NCBI RefSeq assembly: GCF_900112525.1
Contig: NZ_FOMD01000002.1
Span: 558,001-622,000 of the forward strand
From: Klenkia taihuensis
Lineage (GTDB): Bacteria > Actinomycetota > Actinomycetes > Mycobacteriales > Geodermatophilaceae
Length of the DNA: 64,000 bases
Direction of reading: 5' to 3'
Below, in pieces: positions 8,230 to 17,369 of this stretch. Position 1 is the first letter of the stretch. Each line of letters starts with the position of its first letter. The notes beneath the pieces are model-generated. The model worked only from the letters and a program-made list of their open reading frames with translations. It did no database searches and was not told the origin of the DNA. The translations under genes were made by a program, and so were the position numbers.

Positions 8230-9138
8230 GTGAGCGCTGACCTGGGACTCGGCCTGGCCGCCGTCGGCCGCCCGGCCTACATCACCCTCGGCCGCGACGC
8301 CGACCTGCCCGGCGACCGCTCCCCCGCCGCGCTGCAGGCACGGGCGCACGAGCTGCTGGACACCGCGGTCGACCTCGGCATCGGCTGGTTCGACGCCGCC
8401 CGCTCCTACGGCCGCGCCGAGCAGTTCCTCTCGACCTGGTCCGGGCCGGGCACGGTCTCGAGCAAGTGGGGCTACACCTACACCGCCGAGGACCCCACGG
8501 TGGACGCCGACGAGGTCAAGACGCACGACCTGGCCACCTTCGACCGGCAGTGGGCGGAGACCCGGGCGCTGCTCGGGGACCGGGTGGCGCTGTACGCGGT
8601 GCACTCGCTGACCGTCGAGAGCCCGCTGTGGGAGGACGACGCGCTGCTGCACCGGCTCGGCGAGGTCCGCGACGCCGGCACCCCGCTGGGCTTCTCGACG
8701 TCGGGGCCGCGGCAGGCCGACGCCGTCCGCCGGGGTCTGGAGCTGCAGGTCGACGGCCGGCCGCTGTTCTCCGCCGTGCAGAGCACCTGGAACCTGCTGG
8801 AGCCCTCGGTCGGCCCGGCGCTGGCCGAGGCCGCCGCGGCGGGGTGGCGGGTGCTGGTGAAGGAGGGCGTGGCCAACGGACGGCTGACCGACCGCGGCCT
8901 GCCGGCCGGCTCCCCGGTGCGCGCGGCCGCCGAGGCCGCCGGGGTGGGCCCGGACGCCGTCGCGCTGGCCGCCGCACTGGCCCAGCCGTGGGCCTCGGTG
9001 GTGCTGTCGGGCGCGGTGACGCCCGACCAGCTGCGCGCCAACGCCGCCGCCCGCGACGTCGTCCTGCCCGATCTCCCCGACCTGGCCGAGGAGCCCGGGG
9101 CGTACTGGGCGACCCGCGCAGCCCTGCCCTGGGCCTAG
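8230..9138 (+). CDS. aldo/keto reductase family protein
   Basis: Cytosolic NAD(P)H-dependent oxidoreductase fold (TIM barrel), 302 residues from GTG 8230. Family hallmarks are the Asp-Ala-Ala...Tyr region [16 protein letters not shown] (about 55-70, catalytic Asp and Tyr), the Lys of SSKWGYTY, and the His of [10 protein letters not shown]. The C-terminal NADPH-binding region is poorly conserved, and a later [11 protein letters not shown] matches AKR segments seen in YdjG-like proteins. The substrate cannot be predicted. Its last four bases overlap the convergent recR gene. Confidence 0.88.
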   Translation: MSADLGLGLAAVGRPAYITLGRDADLPGDRSPAALQARAHELLDTAVDLGIGWFDAARSYGRAEQFLSTWSGPGTVSSKWGYTYTAEDPTVDADEVKTHDLATFDRQWAETRALLGDRVALYAVHSLTVESPLWEDDALLHRLGEVRDAGTPLGFSTSGPRQADAVRRGLELQVDGRPLFSAVQSTWNLLEPSVGPALAEAAAAGWRVLVKEGVANGRLTDRGLPAGSPVRAAAEAAGVGPDAVALAAALAQPWASVVLSGAVTPDQLRANAAARDVVLPDLPDLAEEPGAYWATRAALPWA

Positions 9139-9728
9139 ATCCGGCGGCGGCCCTCGAACGCGCGGCCGAGGGTGACCTCGTCGGCGTACTCCAGGTCACC
9201 GCCCACGGGCAGCCCGCTGGCCAGCCGGGACACCGCCAGCCCCATCGGGGAGACCAGCCGCGCCAGGTAGGCCGCGGTGGCCTCGCCCTCGAGGTTGGGG
9301 TCGGTGGCGATGATCAGCTCGGTGACCGAGCCGTCCATCAGCCGGCTCATCAGCTCCTTGACCTTGAGGTCGTCGGGGCCGATGCCCTCGATCGGGCTGA
9401 TCGCGCCGCCCAGCACGTGGTAGCGGCCCCTGAACTCCCGGGTGCGCTCGATGGCCACGACGTCCTTGGGTTCCTCGACGACGCAGATGGTGTCGAGCGA
9501 GCGGCGGGGGTCGCGGCAGATGCGGCACTGGTCGGCCTCGGCGACGTTGAAGCAGATGCTGCAGAAGCGGACCTCGGCCTGCACCCGCTGCAGCGAGGCC
9601 ACCAGCCGGCCGACGTCGGCGGCGTCGGCGGCCAGCAGGTGGAAGGCGATGCGCTGCGCGCTCTTGGGACCGACGCCGGGCAGCCGGCCGAGCTCGTCGA
9701 TCAGGTCCTGGACGGCACCCTCGTACAT
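9135..9728 (-). CDS. recR: recombination mediator RecR
   Basis: RecR acts with RecO and RecF in loading RecA at ssDNA gaps. The 197-residue length is standard. It contains the N-terminal helix-hairpin-helix ([20 protein letters not shown]), the C4 zinc finger ([16 protein letters not shown], about 56-71), a Toprim domain starting at [10 protein letters not shown] and including the [20 protein letters not shown] block, and the C-terminal Walker-B-like region. The start overlaps the ybaB stop by 1 nt, so the pair is coupled. The recR-ybaB pair beside an Ami1-type amidase is the same order as Mycobacterium tuberculosis Rv3715c-Rv3716c-Rv3717. Confidence 0.97.
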   Translation of the reverse strand: MYEGAVQDLIDELGRLPGVGPKSAQRIAFHLLAADAADVGRLVASLQRVQAEVRFCSICFNVAEADQCRICRDPRRSLDTICVVEEPKDVVAIERTREFRGRYHVLGGAISPIEGIGPDDLKVKELMSRLMDGSVTELIIATDPNLEGEATAAYLARLVSPMGLAVSRLASGLPVGGDLEYADEVTLGRAFEGRRRI

Positions 9729-10060
9729 CAGAAGCCGGGCAGGCCCAACCCGCCCGCGGCACCGGCCAGCGGGCCCATCGTCTGCTGGGTCAGCTCACCG
9801 GCGGCGCGGTTGGCGTCGCGGACGGCGGCGACCACGAGGTCCTGCAGGGTCTCCACGTCGTCGGGGTCGACGGCCTGGGGCGAGATCTCGATGGCGGTGA
9901 GCTCGCCGCTGCCGGTCATCGTGGCGGTGACCATGCCGCCGCCGGCCGTGCCGGTGACCTCGGCTGCGGCCAGCTGCTCCTGGGCCGCGGCCAGCTGCTG
10001 CTGCATCTTCTGCGCCTGCTTCATCAGCTGGGCCATGTCGGGCTGTCCACCGGGTCGCAT
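9728..10060 (-). CDS. YbaB/EbfC nucleoid-associated protein
   Basis: Small DNA-binding protein of 110 residues (102 if translation starts at the second Met, position 10036, [14 protein letters not shown]). The long amphipathic N-terminal helix (Gln/Ala-rich coiled coil), then [20 protein letters not shown] and the C-terminal [14 protein letters not shown] helix are the YbaB fold. It is presumed to bind DNA as a dimer. It sits directly upstream of recR with a 1-nt overlap, its usual bacterial context. Confidence 0.94.
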   Translation of the reverse strand: MRPGGQPDMAQLMKQAQKMQQQLAAAQEQLAAAEVTGTAGGGMVTATMTGSGELTAIEISPQAVDPDDVETLQDLVVAAVRDANRAAGELTQQTMGPLAGAAGGLGLPGF

Positions 10061-10110
10061 GCGGTCGAGGGTATGCCGTGGGTCCGACAGCCCGTGGCAC
10101 GCTGCGGGGC

Positions 10111-10941
10111 GTGCGGGCAGCGGCGGTCCTCTGCGCGGCGGCGCTGGTGCTCGCCGGGTGCGGCGCCGGCCCCGCCCCGCAGGCCGCGCCGACGAGCGCC
10201 CCGGCGGCCACCACCGCCGACCGGACGACGCCCGCGCCGACCACCCCGACGGCGACCAGCGCGCCGCCCACGACGACCCCGGCCCCCACCACCCCGGCGC
10301 CGGTCGTCGTGCTGGACCCGGGCCACAACGGCGGCAACGCGGCCGACCCCGGGGCGATCGGCACCCCGGTGCCCGACGGCACGGGTGGCACCAAGCCCTG
10401 CAACACCACCGGCACCGCCACCGACGCCGGGTACCCGGAGCACGCCTTCACCTGGGACACCGCGCTGCGGGTGCGGGACCTGCTGACGGCGGCCGGCGTC
10501 CAGGTGGTGCTGACCCGGCAGGACGACACCGGTGTCGGGCCGTGCGTCGACGTCCGCGGGCAGCTGGGCGCGCAGGTCGGGGCGGCGGCATTCGTCGGCA
10601 TCCACGGCGACGGCGCGGCGGCCGGGTCCCGCGGGTTCCACGTCATCACGTCCTCGCTGGACCCCGGCGGGCCACAGGTCGCGGCCGGCACGGCGGCGCT
10701 GGCCACCGACCTGCGGGACGCGCTCACCGCGGTGGAGCCGGTCAGCGACTACCTGGGCACCGACGGGCTGGACAGCCGCGGCGACCTGGCCGGGCTGAAC
10801 CTCAACACCGTCCCCGCGGTGTACGTGGAGTGCGGCAACATGCGCAACGCCGCCGACGCCGCGCTGATGAGCTCGGAACCCGGCCGGCAGGCGCTGGCCG
10901 CCCAACTGGCCGCGGGGGTCCTCGCCTTCCTCGCCCGCTGA
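10111..10941 (+). CDS. N-acetylmuramoyl-L-alanine amidase (Ami1/Rv3717-like), lipoprotein
   Basis: Zinc peptidoglycan amidase (Amidase_3 fold) of 276 residues that would cleave stem peptides from MurNAc in the cell wall. GTG 10111 gives a short signal peptide with lipobox LVLAGC. A Thr/Pro/Ala-rich spacer (about 25-65) leads to the catalytic domain. Predicted zinc and catalytic residues are His in DPGHNGGN, Glu in YPEHAFTWD, His in FVGIHGDG, and Glu in YVECGNMRN. Cys in the inserted [10 protein letters not shown] and in GVGPCVDVR may form a disulfide, as in the mycobacterial enzyme. Divergent from ybaB-recR in the conserved arrangement. Unlike Rv3717 it appears lipid-anchored. Confidence 0.92.
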   Translation: MRAAAVLCAAALVLAGCGAGPAPQAAPTSAPAATTADRTTPAPTTPTATSAPPTTTPAPTTPAPVVVLDPGHNGGNAADPGAIGTPVPDGTGGTKPCNTTGTATDAGYPEHAFTWDTALRVRDLLTAAGVQVVLTRQDDTGVGPCVDVRGQLGAQVGAAAFVGIHGDGAAAGSRGFHVITSSLDPGGPQVAAGTAALATDLRDALTAVEPVSDYLGTDGLDSRGDLAGLNLNTVPAVYVECGNMRNAADAALMSSEPGRQALAAQLAAGVLAFLAR

Positions 10942-10977
10942 CTGCCGGGACCAGGCGTCGACCAGGGACGTTGATCG

Positions 10978-11001
10978 AGGTCCGTCCCCCTCGCCGGACC
11001 T
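10978..11001. terminator. weak bidirectional hairpin between amidase and TetR genes
   Basis: Inverted repeat AGGTCCG / CGGACCT with a 10-nt loop, between two convergent genes. The stem is short and lacks a T run, so terminator function is tentative. Confidence 0.35.
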
Positions 11002-11039
11002 GGTGCAGGAGGACGGACTCCCGCGCAGGGGGACGGCGG

Positions 11040-11711
11040 TCAGCGCGGGCGGCGCACCGGCTCGACGACGCAGGCCAGGTCGTCCTCGCCGACCGCGACC
11101 TGCGGCAGCGGGGTCGGGGCGTCCCGGCGCAGGCACAGCCCGTCGAGCACCAGCGTCACGTACCGCTCCCGCAGCCGGGCGCGGTCGGGGCCACCGACCC
11201 GCCCGACCATCGCCACCGCGATGCCGATGTCCAGCCCGCTGACGTCCGGGCGCAGCACGCCGGCCCGCTGGGCGTGCCGGACCAGCGCGTCGACGGCCGG
11301 GGCCAGCCGGTCCCGTCCGCTGGCCACCCGCTCGTGCCCCCGACCGGCGGCGGCGAGCACCTGGGCGAGCCCGCGGTCGGCCGCCTGGGCCTCCGCGCCC
11401 CAGTGCAGGAACCCCACCAACCCACGCCACGGGTCGGGGTCGGCGGCTGCCTCCTCGGCCCGGGCGACGACGGCGTCGACCTCCTCCTGGAACAGCGCCT
11501 CCACCAGGTCCCGGCGCTCGGGGAAGCGCCGGTAGACCGTGCCCACCCCGACGCCGGCCACCCGGGCGACCTCGTCGAACCCCGCGTCGAGGCCCTGCGC
11601 GGCGAACACCTCGCGCGCCGCCGCCAGGATCCGCGCCCGGTTGCGCTCGGCGTCCTTGCGCAGCGGCCGGGCGGCCGGGTCGCCGTCGGCGGCCGGCGTG
11701 ACGGAGGACAT
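11040..11711 (-). CDS. TetR-family transcriptional regulator
   Basis: DNA-binding repressor of 223 residues. The N-terminal TetR HTH (about 18-65) reads from RNRARILAAAREVFAAQG through FDEVARVAGVGVGTVYRRFP, followed by an alpha-helical ligand domain of about 150 residues. It is divergent from a DHA2 efflux gene (11808). The intergenic region carries three copies of GAAACGGA, two as a perfect inverted repeat, the expected layout for a TetR repressor controlling itself and the pump. The inducer is unknown. Confidence 0.93.
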   Translation of the reverse strand: MSSVTPAADGDPAARPLRKDAERNRARILAAAREVFAAQGLDAGFDEVARVAGVGVGTVYRRFPERRDLVEALFQEEVDAVVARAEEAAADPDPWRGLVGFLHWGAEAQAADRGLAQVLAAAGRGHERVASGRDRLAPAVDALVRHAQRAGVLRPDVSGLDIGIAVAMVGRVGGPDRARLRERYVTLVLDGLCLRRDAPTPLPQVAVGEDDLACVVEPVRRPR

Positions 11712-11727
11712 GCACCCGATGTTAACC

Positions 11728-11777
11728 GAAACGGAACCCGCTCTCCGTTTCCACTGCTAGCGTCGGGTGGAAACGGA
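11728..11777. promoter_or_regulatory. operator region for the TetR/MFS pair (three GAAACGGA half-sites)
   Basis: GAAACGGA at 11728-11735 and its complement TCCGTTTC at 11744-11751 form a perfect inverted repeat with an 8-nt spacer. A third copy at 11770-11777 pairs with the middle one as the 10-bp arms TCCGTTTCCA/TGGAAACGGA (11744-11753 and 11768-11777, 14-nt spacer). Both arrangements lie between the divergent regulator and pump genes. Binding by the TetR protein is inferred. Confidence 0.75.
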
Positions 11778-11807
11778 AGACCTGCTCCACTTAGCTCGGA
11801 GGACCGC

Positions 11808-13307
11808 ATGACCAGCACCACCCACGCCGACCGGGACGCCCGCACGGGCGCCTCCCCCGGAGCCGGGCGGCGACGCTGGCTCGTGCTGGCCGTGGTCGCC
11901 CTCGCCCAGCTGATGGTCGTGCTCGACGCCACCATCGTGAACATCGCCCTGCCCACCGCCCAGGCCGACCTCGGCTTCGGCAACGACAGCCGGCAGTGGA
12001 TCGTCACCGCCTACGCCCTCGCCTTCGGCTCGCTGCTGCTGGTCGGTGGCCGGCTCGCCGACCTCCTCGGCCGCAAGCCGGTCTTCCTGGTCGGCCTGGT
12101 CGGGTTCGCCGTGGCGTCGGCGGTCGGCGGCGCGGCCAACGGCTTCGGCGTGCTGGTCGCGGCGCGCGGCGCGCAGGGCGTGTTCGGCGCCCTGCTGGCC
12201 CCCGCCGCGCTGTCGCTGCTGACCGTCACCTTCGCCGAGGGCAAGGAGCGCGGCCGGGCCTTCGCGGTGTTCGGCGCGCTGTCGGGCGCCGGCGGCGCCA
12301 TCGGCCTGATCCTCGGCGGGGCCCTCACCGAGTACCTGTCGTGGCGCTGGTGCCTGTACGTCAACGTGCCCATCGCGGTGCTCGCCGTCGTCGGCGCCCT
12401 GGTCTTCCTGCCCCGGCGGAGCACGCGTGCGCCCGGCGCCCCGGGCCTGGACCTGCCCGGTGCCGCGCTGAGCGTGGCCGGGCTGGTGTCGCTCGTGTAC
12501 GGCCTGGCCTGCGCCGAGACCGACGGCTGGTCGGCCGGGTCGACCCTGGGCTTCATCGCCGCGGGGATCGTGCTGCTCGCGGCCTTCGTGCTGGTGGAGA
12601 CCCGCGTCGCGCACCCGCTGCTGCCGATGCGGGTGCTCACCGACCGGGCCCGGGGCGGCGCCTACGTGGCGGTCGGTCTCGTGGGGGCCGGCATGTTCGG
12701 CGTCTTCCTGTTCCTCACCTACTTCCTCACCCAGGTGCTCGGGTACCAGCCGCTGCCCACCGGGGTGGCCTTCCTGCCGATGATCGTGGCGCTGACCCTC
12801 ACCGCGCAGACGTCACCGGCGATCGTCAACCGGGTCGGGGTCAAGGTGCCGGTGACCGCGGGCTTCGTGGTCGGCGCCCTGGGGATGCTGCTGCTGACCC
12901 TGCTCGACGTCGACAGCGACTACCTGACCGGCGTCCTGCCCGGCCTCGTCGTGGTCGGGCTGGGCATCGGGTTGGTCATCGCCCCCGCCTTCGCCGCCTC
13001 CACGCTCGGGGTGCAGCGGGAGGACGCCGGGGTGGCCTCCGCCGCGGTGAACACCTTCCAGCAGATCGGCGGCTCGATCGCCACCGCGGTGCTGTCCGCC
13101 CTGGCCGCGGCAGCGGCGACCGACGCGCTGGTCGGGGTGGACCCGGGTGACCCCGCCGCATTGCTGCAGGCCTCGGTGTCCAGCTACACGACGGTCTTCG
13201 CCTGGTCGGCCGGCATCTTCGCCGCCGGCGCGGTGGTCTGCGGCCTGCTGCTCCCGCACGGCGCGGTCGCCTCGGACCCCGACGCCGCCCCGGTCGTCGG
13301 CCACTGA
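11808..13307 (+). CDS. MFS multidrug efflux transporter, DHA2 (EmrB/QacA) type
   Basis: Drug/proton antiporter of 499 residues with about 14 membrane helices. The DHA2 opening motif LDATIVNIALPTAQADL (helix 1), the antiporter motif A GGRLADLLGRKPVF between helices 2 and 3, and motif C-like GALSGAGGAIGLILGG in helix 5 are visible. ATG 11808 is chosen because GGAGGACC precedes it by a few bases and the next residues (TSTTHADRDA) form a normal polar N-terminus. It is under probable control of the divergent TetR. Substrates are unknown; typical ones are cationic drugs, antibiotics or a secreted metabolite. Confidence 0.93.
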   Translation: MTSTTHADRDARTGASPGAGRRRWLVLAVVALAQLMVVLDATIVNIALPTAQADLGFGNDSRQWIVTAYALAFGSLLLVGGRLADLLGRKPVFLVGLVGFAVASAVGGAANGFGVLVAARGAQGVFGALLAPAALSLLTVTFAEGKERGRAFAVFGALSGAGGAIGLILGGALTEYLSWRWCLYVNVPIAVLAVVGALVFLPRRSTRAPGAPGLDLPGAALSVAGLVSLVYGLACAETDGWSAGSTLGFIAAGIVLLAAFVLVETRVAHPLLPMRVLTDRARGGAYVAVGLVGAGMFGVFLFLTYFLTQVLGYQPLPTGVAFLPMIVALTLTAQTSPAIVNRVGVKVPVTAGFVVGALGMLLLTLLDVDSDYLTGVLPGLVVVGLGIGLVIAPAFAASTLGVQREDAGVASAAVNTFQQIGGSIATAVLSALAAAAATDALVGVDPGDPAALLQASVSSYTTVFAWSAGIFAAGAVVCGLLLPHGAVASDPDAAPVVGH

Positions 13308-13325
13308 CCCCGGGCGCGCGCCCCG

Positions 13326-15818
13326 TCAGCTGTCGATGGGGTGCGCGCCGAGCTGGGTGCGCAGCAGCTGCAGGGCGGCCTGCTCGGGGTCGACCGGCGG
13401 CGGGGCGTCGCGGCCGTCGGCCGGGTCGGCGGACCGCTCGGCCATCAGCTCGTCGGCCTCGGCGCTCTGCGCGGCGTGCTGGGCCTGCTGCGTCTCCTGG
13501 GGGGACGGCGGCGGCCCGCTGCGCCCGGCCGGGCCGGACGGCGCCGCGGGCCCGCCGTCGACGACGGTGGCCACCCGCCAGCGCACGCCGAGCAGCTCGT
13601 TGAGCGCCTCGCGGATGACGTCCTTGTTCAGGTCGTCGCCCAGCCGGCGGGACAGCGCCGGCGACGTGGTGGACAGCGTGAGCACGCCACCGCTGAGGTC
13701 GTGGACCTGGGCGTTCTTCAGCAGCGCCTCGGTGGTGCGCTTGTGCCGCTTCACCACGCCCATCAGCTCGGGCCAGATCCGCCGGACGTCGGTGGTGGTC
13801 AGCTCGCCGTCGCCGGACTGCTGGTCGGGCGGGTTGGCCGACACCAGCGGCATCGGCTCCCCGCCGCGGGGTGCCGGGTCGGACTCGGCCGCGGCCCGGG
13901 GCTCCGCAGCCGGCCGGGACGACTGCTCCGCCGGACGGGGCTGCTCGGCTGGACGGGGCTGCTCGGCTGGACGGGGCTGCTCGGCCGGGCGCGACTGCGC
14001 CGCAGGACGCGCGTGGTCGACCGGGGCCGGGCGGGCCGCGGGCCGGGCGGGCTCGGGCCAGTCCTCGTCGTCGGTGGGCTCCGGCGGCAGCGGGATGTCC
14101 GGCTCGCCGGTGGCCACCCTGGGGCCGGACGGGGCCGCCGGCCGCTGCTCCGAAGGCGCGCTGGCGGGCGCCTCGGTGGCGGCCGCCCGGCTCGCGGGTG
14201 CGGGTGACGCCGGCCGGGCGGACCCGGGTGCGGCGATCTCCGGCCAGCCGTCGACCTCGGGAGCCGGGGCGGGCGCGGACGCCGGCGCCGCCGACCCGGG
14301 TGCGGTGATCTCGGGCCAGTCGTCGTCCGCCGCGGCGTCGGCGGCCGCCGGGGCGGTGGACGCGGGAGCCGTCCGGGCGGTCGCCGCCGGGGCCGACGCG
14401 GGAGGAGCCGGGCTCGCCGGCGCCGAGGGCGGGCCGGCAGGGGCAGACGCCGCGGGCTCGGCCGCCGGCGGGCGCGGGGCGGGCTCGGCCGCGGGGCGGG
14501 GCGGGGCGGACTCCGCCCGGGCCTGCGACGGCCGCACGTACTCCCGGCGCGCACCCTGGTCGCGCGGGGCCGGAGCGACCGCAGCCGCGGGCGCCTCGGC
14601 ACGCGGCGGGGCAGCAGCCGGCGCGGGCTCGGCCGACCCGCCGGTGTGCTCGCCGGCGATGGACAGCCGCCGCTCCAGCCGCTCGAGGCGCTGCAGGGTG
14701 GCCGCGGCCGACCCGTCGACGCCGGGCAGCAGCATCCGCGCGCAGACCAGCTCCAGCAGCAGCCGGGGCGCGGTGGTGCCGCGCATCTCGGTCAGGCCCT
14801 CGTGCACGGTGTCGGCCAGCCGGGACAGCGTCGCCGCGCCCATCGCCTGCGCCTGCCGGCTCATCAGGTCCAGCCGGTCGGGCGGGCAGTCGAGCAGGCC
14901 GTTGCCGCCGGCCTCGGGCACGGCGTCCAGCACGATGAGGTCGCGCAGCCGGTCGAGCAGGTCGGTCGCGAACCGCCGCGGGTCGTGCCCGGCCTCCACC
15001 ACCCGGTCGACGGCCTGGAACACCCCGGGCGCGTCGTGCGCGGCCAGGGCGTCGACGGTCTCGTCGAGCAGCGCGTCGTCGGTGACGCCGAGCAGGCCGA
15101 CCGCGGTGCGGTAGGTGACGCCCTCGGGCCCGGCGCCGGCCAGCAGCTGGTCGAGGATGGACAGCGAGTCGCGCACCGACCCGCCGCCGGCCCGGACCAC
15201 CAGCGGGAACACCGTCTGCTCGACGACGACGCCCTCGCGCTCGCAGGTGCTCTCCAGCAGCTGGCGCAGCGTCGCGGGCGGGACCAGCCGGAACGGGTAG
15301 TGGTGGGTGCGCGACCGGATGGTCGGCAGCACCTTCTCCGGCTCCGTGGTGGCGAAGACGAAGACCAGGAACTCCGGCGGCTCCTCGACCACCTTGAGCA
15401 GGGCGTTGAAGCCCTGCGTGGTGACCATGTGGGCCTCGTCGACGATGTAGACCTTGTAGCGGCTGTGCACCGGGGCGAAGAAGGCCCGTTCACGCAGGTC
15501 GCGGGCGTCGTCGACGCCGCCGTGGCTGGCCGCGTCGATCTCGATGACGTCGATCGAGCCCGGGCCGTCGGGGGCCAGCGCCACGCACGAGGTGCACACC
15601 CCGCACGGGGTGGAGGTCGGCCCCTGCTCGCAGTTCAGCGAGCGGGCCAGGATCCGCGCCGACGACGTCTTGCCGCAGCCGCGAGGGCCGCTGAACAGGT
15701 AGGCGTGGTTGATCCGGCCGGCGTCGACCGCGTTGACCAGCGGGGCGGTGACGTGCTCCTGCCCGACCACCTCGGCGAAGGTCGCCGGGCGGTACTTGCG
15801 GTAGAGCGCCAATGCCAC
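13326..15818 (-). CDS. dnaX: DNA polymerase III subunit gamma/tau
   Basis: Clamp-loader ATPase of 830 residues. The AAA+ domain (about 1-220) has MALALYRKYRPATFAEVVGQ, Walker A GPRGCGKTS, a four-Cys zinc module (first Cys in LNCEQGP, then CGVCTSCV), Walker B VYIVDEAH and the SRC-like arginine region. Domains II and III run to about residue 370. A very long Ala/Pro-rich linker (about 395-660) follows, with four tandem RPAEQ units, then a conserved tau-like C-terminal domain with IWPELMGVVKRHKRTTEALL and LGVRWRVATVV. The gene is longer than many homologues because of the linker. No A-rich slippery site for gamma production is visible. It ends 19 nt from the convergent MFS gene. Confidence 0.97.
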   Translation of the reverse strand: MALALYRKYRPATFAEVVGQEHVTAPLVNAVDAGRINHAYLFSGPRGCGKTSSARILARSLNCEQGPTSTPCGVCTSCVALAPDGPGSIDVIEIDAASHGGVDDARDLRERAFFAPVHSRYKVYIVDEAHMVTTQGFNALLKVVEEPPEFLVFVFATTEPEKVLPTIRSRTHHYPFRLVPPATLRQLLESTCEREGVVVEQTVFPLVVRAGGGSVRDSLSILDQLLAGAGPEGVTYRTAVGLLGVTDDALLDETVDALAAHDAPGVFQAVDRVVEAGHDPRRFATDLLDRLRDLIVLDAVPEAGGNGLLDCPPDRLDLMSRQAQAMGAATLSRLADTVHEGLTEMRGTTAPRLLLELVCARMLLPGVDGSAAATLQRLERLERRLSIAGEHTGGSAEPAPAAAPPRAEAPAAAVAPAPRDQGARREYVRPSQARAESAPPRPAAEPAPRPPAAEPAASAPAGPPSAPASPAPPASAPAATARTAPASTAPAAADAAADDDWPEITAPGSAAPASAPAPAPEVDGWPEIAAPGSARPASPAPASRAAATEAPASAPSEQRPAAPSGPRVATGEPDIPLPPEPTDDEDWPEPARPAARPAPVDHARPAAQSRPAEQPRPAEQPRPAEQPRPAEQSSRPAAEPRAAAESDPAPRGGEPMPLVSANPPDQQSGDGELTTTDVRRIWPELMGVVKRHKRTTEALLKNAQVHDLSGGVLTLSTTSPALSRRLGDDLNKDVIREALNELLGVRWRVATVVDGGPAAPSGPAGRSGPPPSPQETQQAQHAAQSAEADELMAERSADPADGRDAPPPVDPEQAALQLLRTQLGAHPIDS
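13923..13992. repeat. 15-bp tandem repeat inside dnaX (RPAEQ units)
   Basis: Four or more copies of a 15-bp unit coding for Arg-Pro-Ala-Glu-Gln in the DnaX linker, on the minus strand. The central copies are almost identical in DNA sequence (gctcggctggacggg on the plus strand), which implies recent slippage expansion within the linker. Confidence 0.85.
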
Positions 15819-15856
15819 GGGCCGAGGCTACTGGCCACCACCGACATCCCCGGGCG

Positions 15857-16525
15857 TCACCGGGTGAGCGAGAGGAAGAACTCCACCGACCCGCTGTCCT
15901 CGACCGAGACGAAGCCGAGGTCGGGCGGCGTGACGTCGTAGTCGGCGAAGGTGACGGGGACCGACCCGGAGGCCTGCACGCCGTCGGCGGTGCGCACGAC
16001 CGACAGGTCGACGGTCACCTGCCGGGTCACCCCGTGCACGGTGAGCGACCCGGCCACCGGCACCGTCACCGGCGTCCCGGTCAGCTCGGGCAGGTCGACG
16101 GCCTGGTCGACGGCGAAGGTGGCGGTCGGGAACTGCCCGACCTCCACCACGTCCTCCCGGAAGTAGGCGTCGCGGCGGTCGCTGTCGGTGGCCACCGAGG
16201 CCATGTCGACGTCCACCTGCGCCGACTGCAGGTCGCCGCCGGACACCACGACCGAGCCGCTGACCTGGTCGGTCGTGCCGGCGACGGTGACGTCGGCGCC
16301 GTTGAGCACCTCGTCGACCCGGTACCCGGCCGAGGAGCCGGCCCCGACGGTCCAGGTGCCGTCGGTGACCTCGGTGAGCGGGGCGTCGGACTCCTGCACC
16401 TGGACGGTCTGCGCCGGCGCGGCGTCCTCCTGGAGGGCGGCGTAGACCAGCGGCCCGGCGACGGCGCCCACCACGACGACCCCGGCGACGCTCCCGGCGA
16501 CGACCCACGTACGGCGACTCGGCAT
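15857..16525 (-). CDS. YceI-family lipocalin-like protein, membrane anchored
   Basis: Protein of 222 residues with a single N-terminal membrane helix (about 8-30, VVAGSVAGVVVVGAVAGPLV) acting as signal anchor, then a YceI beta-barrel. The YceI pattern shows in LTEVTDGTWTVGAGSSAGYRV, in the RRDAYFREDVVEVGQFPTAT block and in GSLTVHGVTRQVTVDLSVV. YceI proteins bind isoprenoid-like lipids; a role in envelope lipid or quinone handling is possible. ATG 16525 is chosen for the GAGGAG ribosome site about 10 nt upstream; an ATG/GTG further out would read through that site. Confidence 0.92.
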   Translation of the reverse strand: MPSRRTWVVAGSVAGVVVVGAVAGPLVYAALQEDAAPAQTVQVQESDAPLTEVTDGTWTVGAGSSAGYRVDEVLNGADVTVAGTTDQVSGSVVVSGGDLQSAQVDVDMASVATDSDRRDAYFREDVVEVGQFPTATFAVDQAVDLPELTGTPVTVPVAGSLTVHGVTRQVTVDLSVVRTADGVQASGSVPVTFADYDVTPPDLGFVSVEDSGSVEFFLSLTR

Positions 16526-16627
16526 GGGGAAGTGCTCCTCTGCTTGAAGGTTCACGCAGGAAAGCAGCCGAACCCGTGAGCGAGCTGTGAAACGGAGGCC
16601 GGCGCGCCAGGGTTCCCGGGAATGCGA

Positions 16628-16718
16628 GGGACCCCCCGCACACCCGCCAGAGCCCGCTTATCCTTGCTGCCTTCCGGCCCTGGGGAGGTTCACAGGATGA
16701 CGCCGCACGAGGGGTCTG
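16628..16718 (-). ncRNA. ffs: signal recognition particle RNA (small bacterial SRP, 4.5S)
   Basis: On the minus strand the core reads CAGGGCCGGAAGGCAGCAAGG, containing the GGAA tetraloop and the asymmetric-loop bases of SRP domain IV that bind Ffh. The two ends pair (GACCCC with GGGGTC) to form the long hairpin, giving about 90 nt. Exact ends are estimated from the pairing. It lies between YceI and tRNA-Ser on the same strand, a common actinobacterial position near dnaX and serine tRNAs. Confidence 0.92.
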
Positions 16719-16769
16719 CCGCAGAGTCTAGAGGACGCCCGCGGGGCGGCGGACCCGGGGACGAAGGGG

Positions 16770-16854
16770 CGGAGGATGGGAGATTCGAACTCCCGAGGGC
16801 TTGCACCCAACCCGCTTTCCAAGCGAGCGCCATAGGCCACTAGGCGAATCCTCC
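16770..16854 (-). tRNA. tRNA-Ser (anticodon GGA)
   Basis: Class II tRNA of 85 nt without encoded CCA. Acceptor GGAGGAT/ATCCTCC, D stem CGCC/GGCG, anticodon loop TTGGAAA (GGA), a long variable arm, and T arm GGGAG-TTCGAAT-CTCCC all pair. Confidence 0.96.
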
Positions 16855-16957
16855 AACGTGCGCGGGTCAGACTACCGGGCCCGGTCCGGCCGTGTGGTCG
16901 CCACCCCGTGCAGGCGGCACGATCGGCCCGACGTCCACCTGCCGCCGGGAGCCCGCC

Positions 16958-17359
16958 ATGACCGAGACCGACCGCGTCCGCCCCGAGGTGGTCGACGCCA
17001 TCGTGGCCGCGCTGACCGCGACCGACCCCGCCGGGCTGCCCGAGGACGCCACCCGGGCCGAGAAGGACGCCGCCCGCGACCTGTTCCTCACCCGGACGGC
17101 GGCCGAGCGGGCGCAGCGGGACCGGCAGTCGCGGGCCTGGGAACTGCTGCTCACCCGCAGCTACGCCGACCCGCCCACCTGGGCGCAGCTGTTCGACGAC
17201 CTGCCCCCGGGCAGCGCCACCGAGCTGGGCGAGCTGCACGACGCGCTGCCGGCCGGCGCGCAGGCCGAGTACGACCGCCGCTTCGGGGCGCCGGACCAGG
17301 CGTCAGGGGGCGGGCTACCGGGTCGCGCACGACGGGCCGACCTGCACGGACGCCGGTAG
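16958..17359 (+). CDS. hypothetical protein, 133 aa
   Basis: Soluble, helical protein that I do not recognise. ATG 16958 begins MTETDRVRPEVVDAIVAAL; an RBS-like GGGAG precedes it. The body is rich in Ala, Asp and Arg with several amphipathic stretches (AEKDAARDLFLTRTAAERAQ). The last 25 residues are Gly/Arg-rich and less protein-like. It ends 10 nt before the Ser/Thr kinase start, so co-transcription with the kinase is likely and it could be a partner or substrate, but nothing in the sequence proves this. Confidence 0.65.
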   Translation: MTETDRVRPEVVDAIVAALTATDPAGLPEDATRAEKDAARDLFLTRTAAERAQRDRQSRAWELLLTRSYADPPTWAQLFDDLPPGSATELGELHDALPAGAQAEYDRRFGAPDQASGGGLPGRARRADLHGRR

Positions 17360-17369
17360 CGTCGACGGG

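Noticed and set aside
13326-15818. Possible programmed frameshift in dnaX to yield gamma
   Set aside because: No A-rich slippery heptamer or stem-loop at a suitable place was seen; only the long form is supported.
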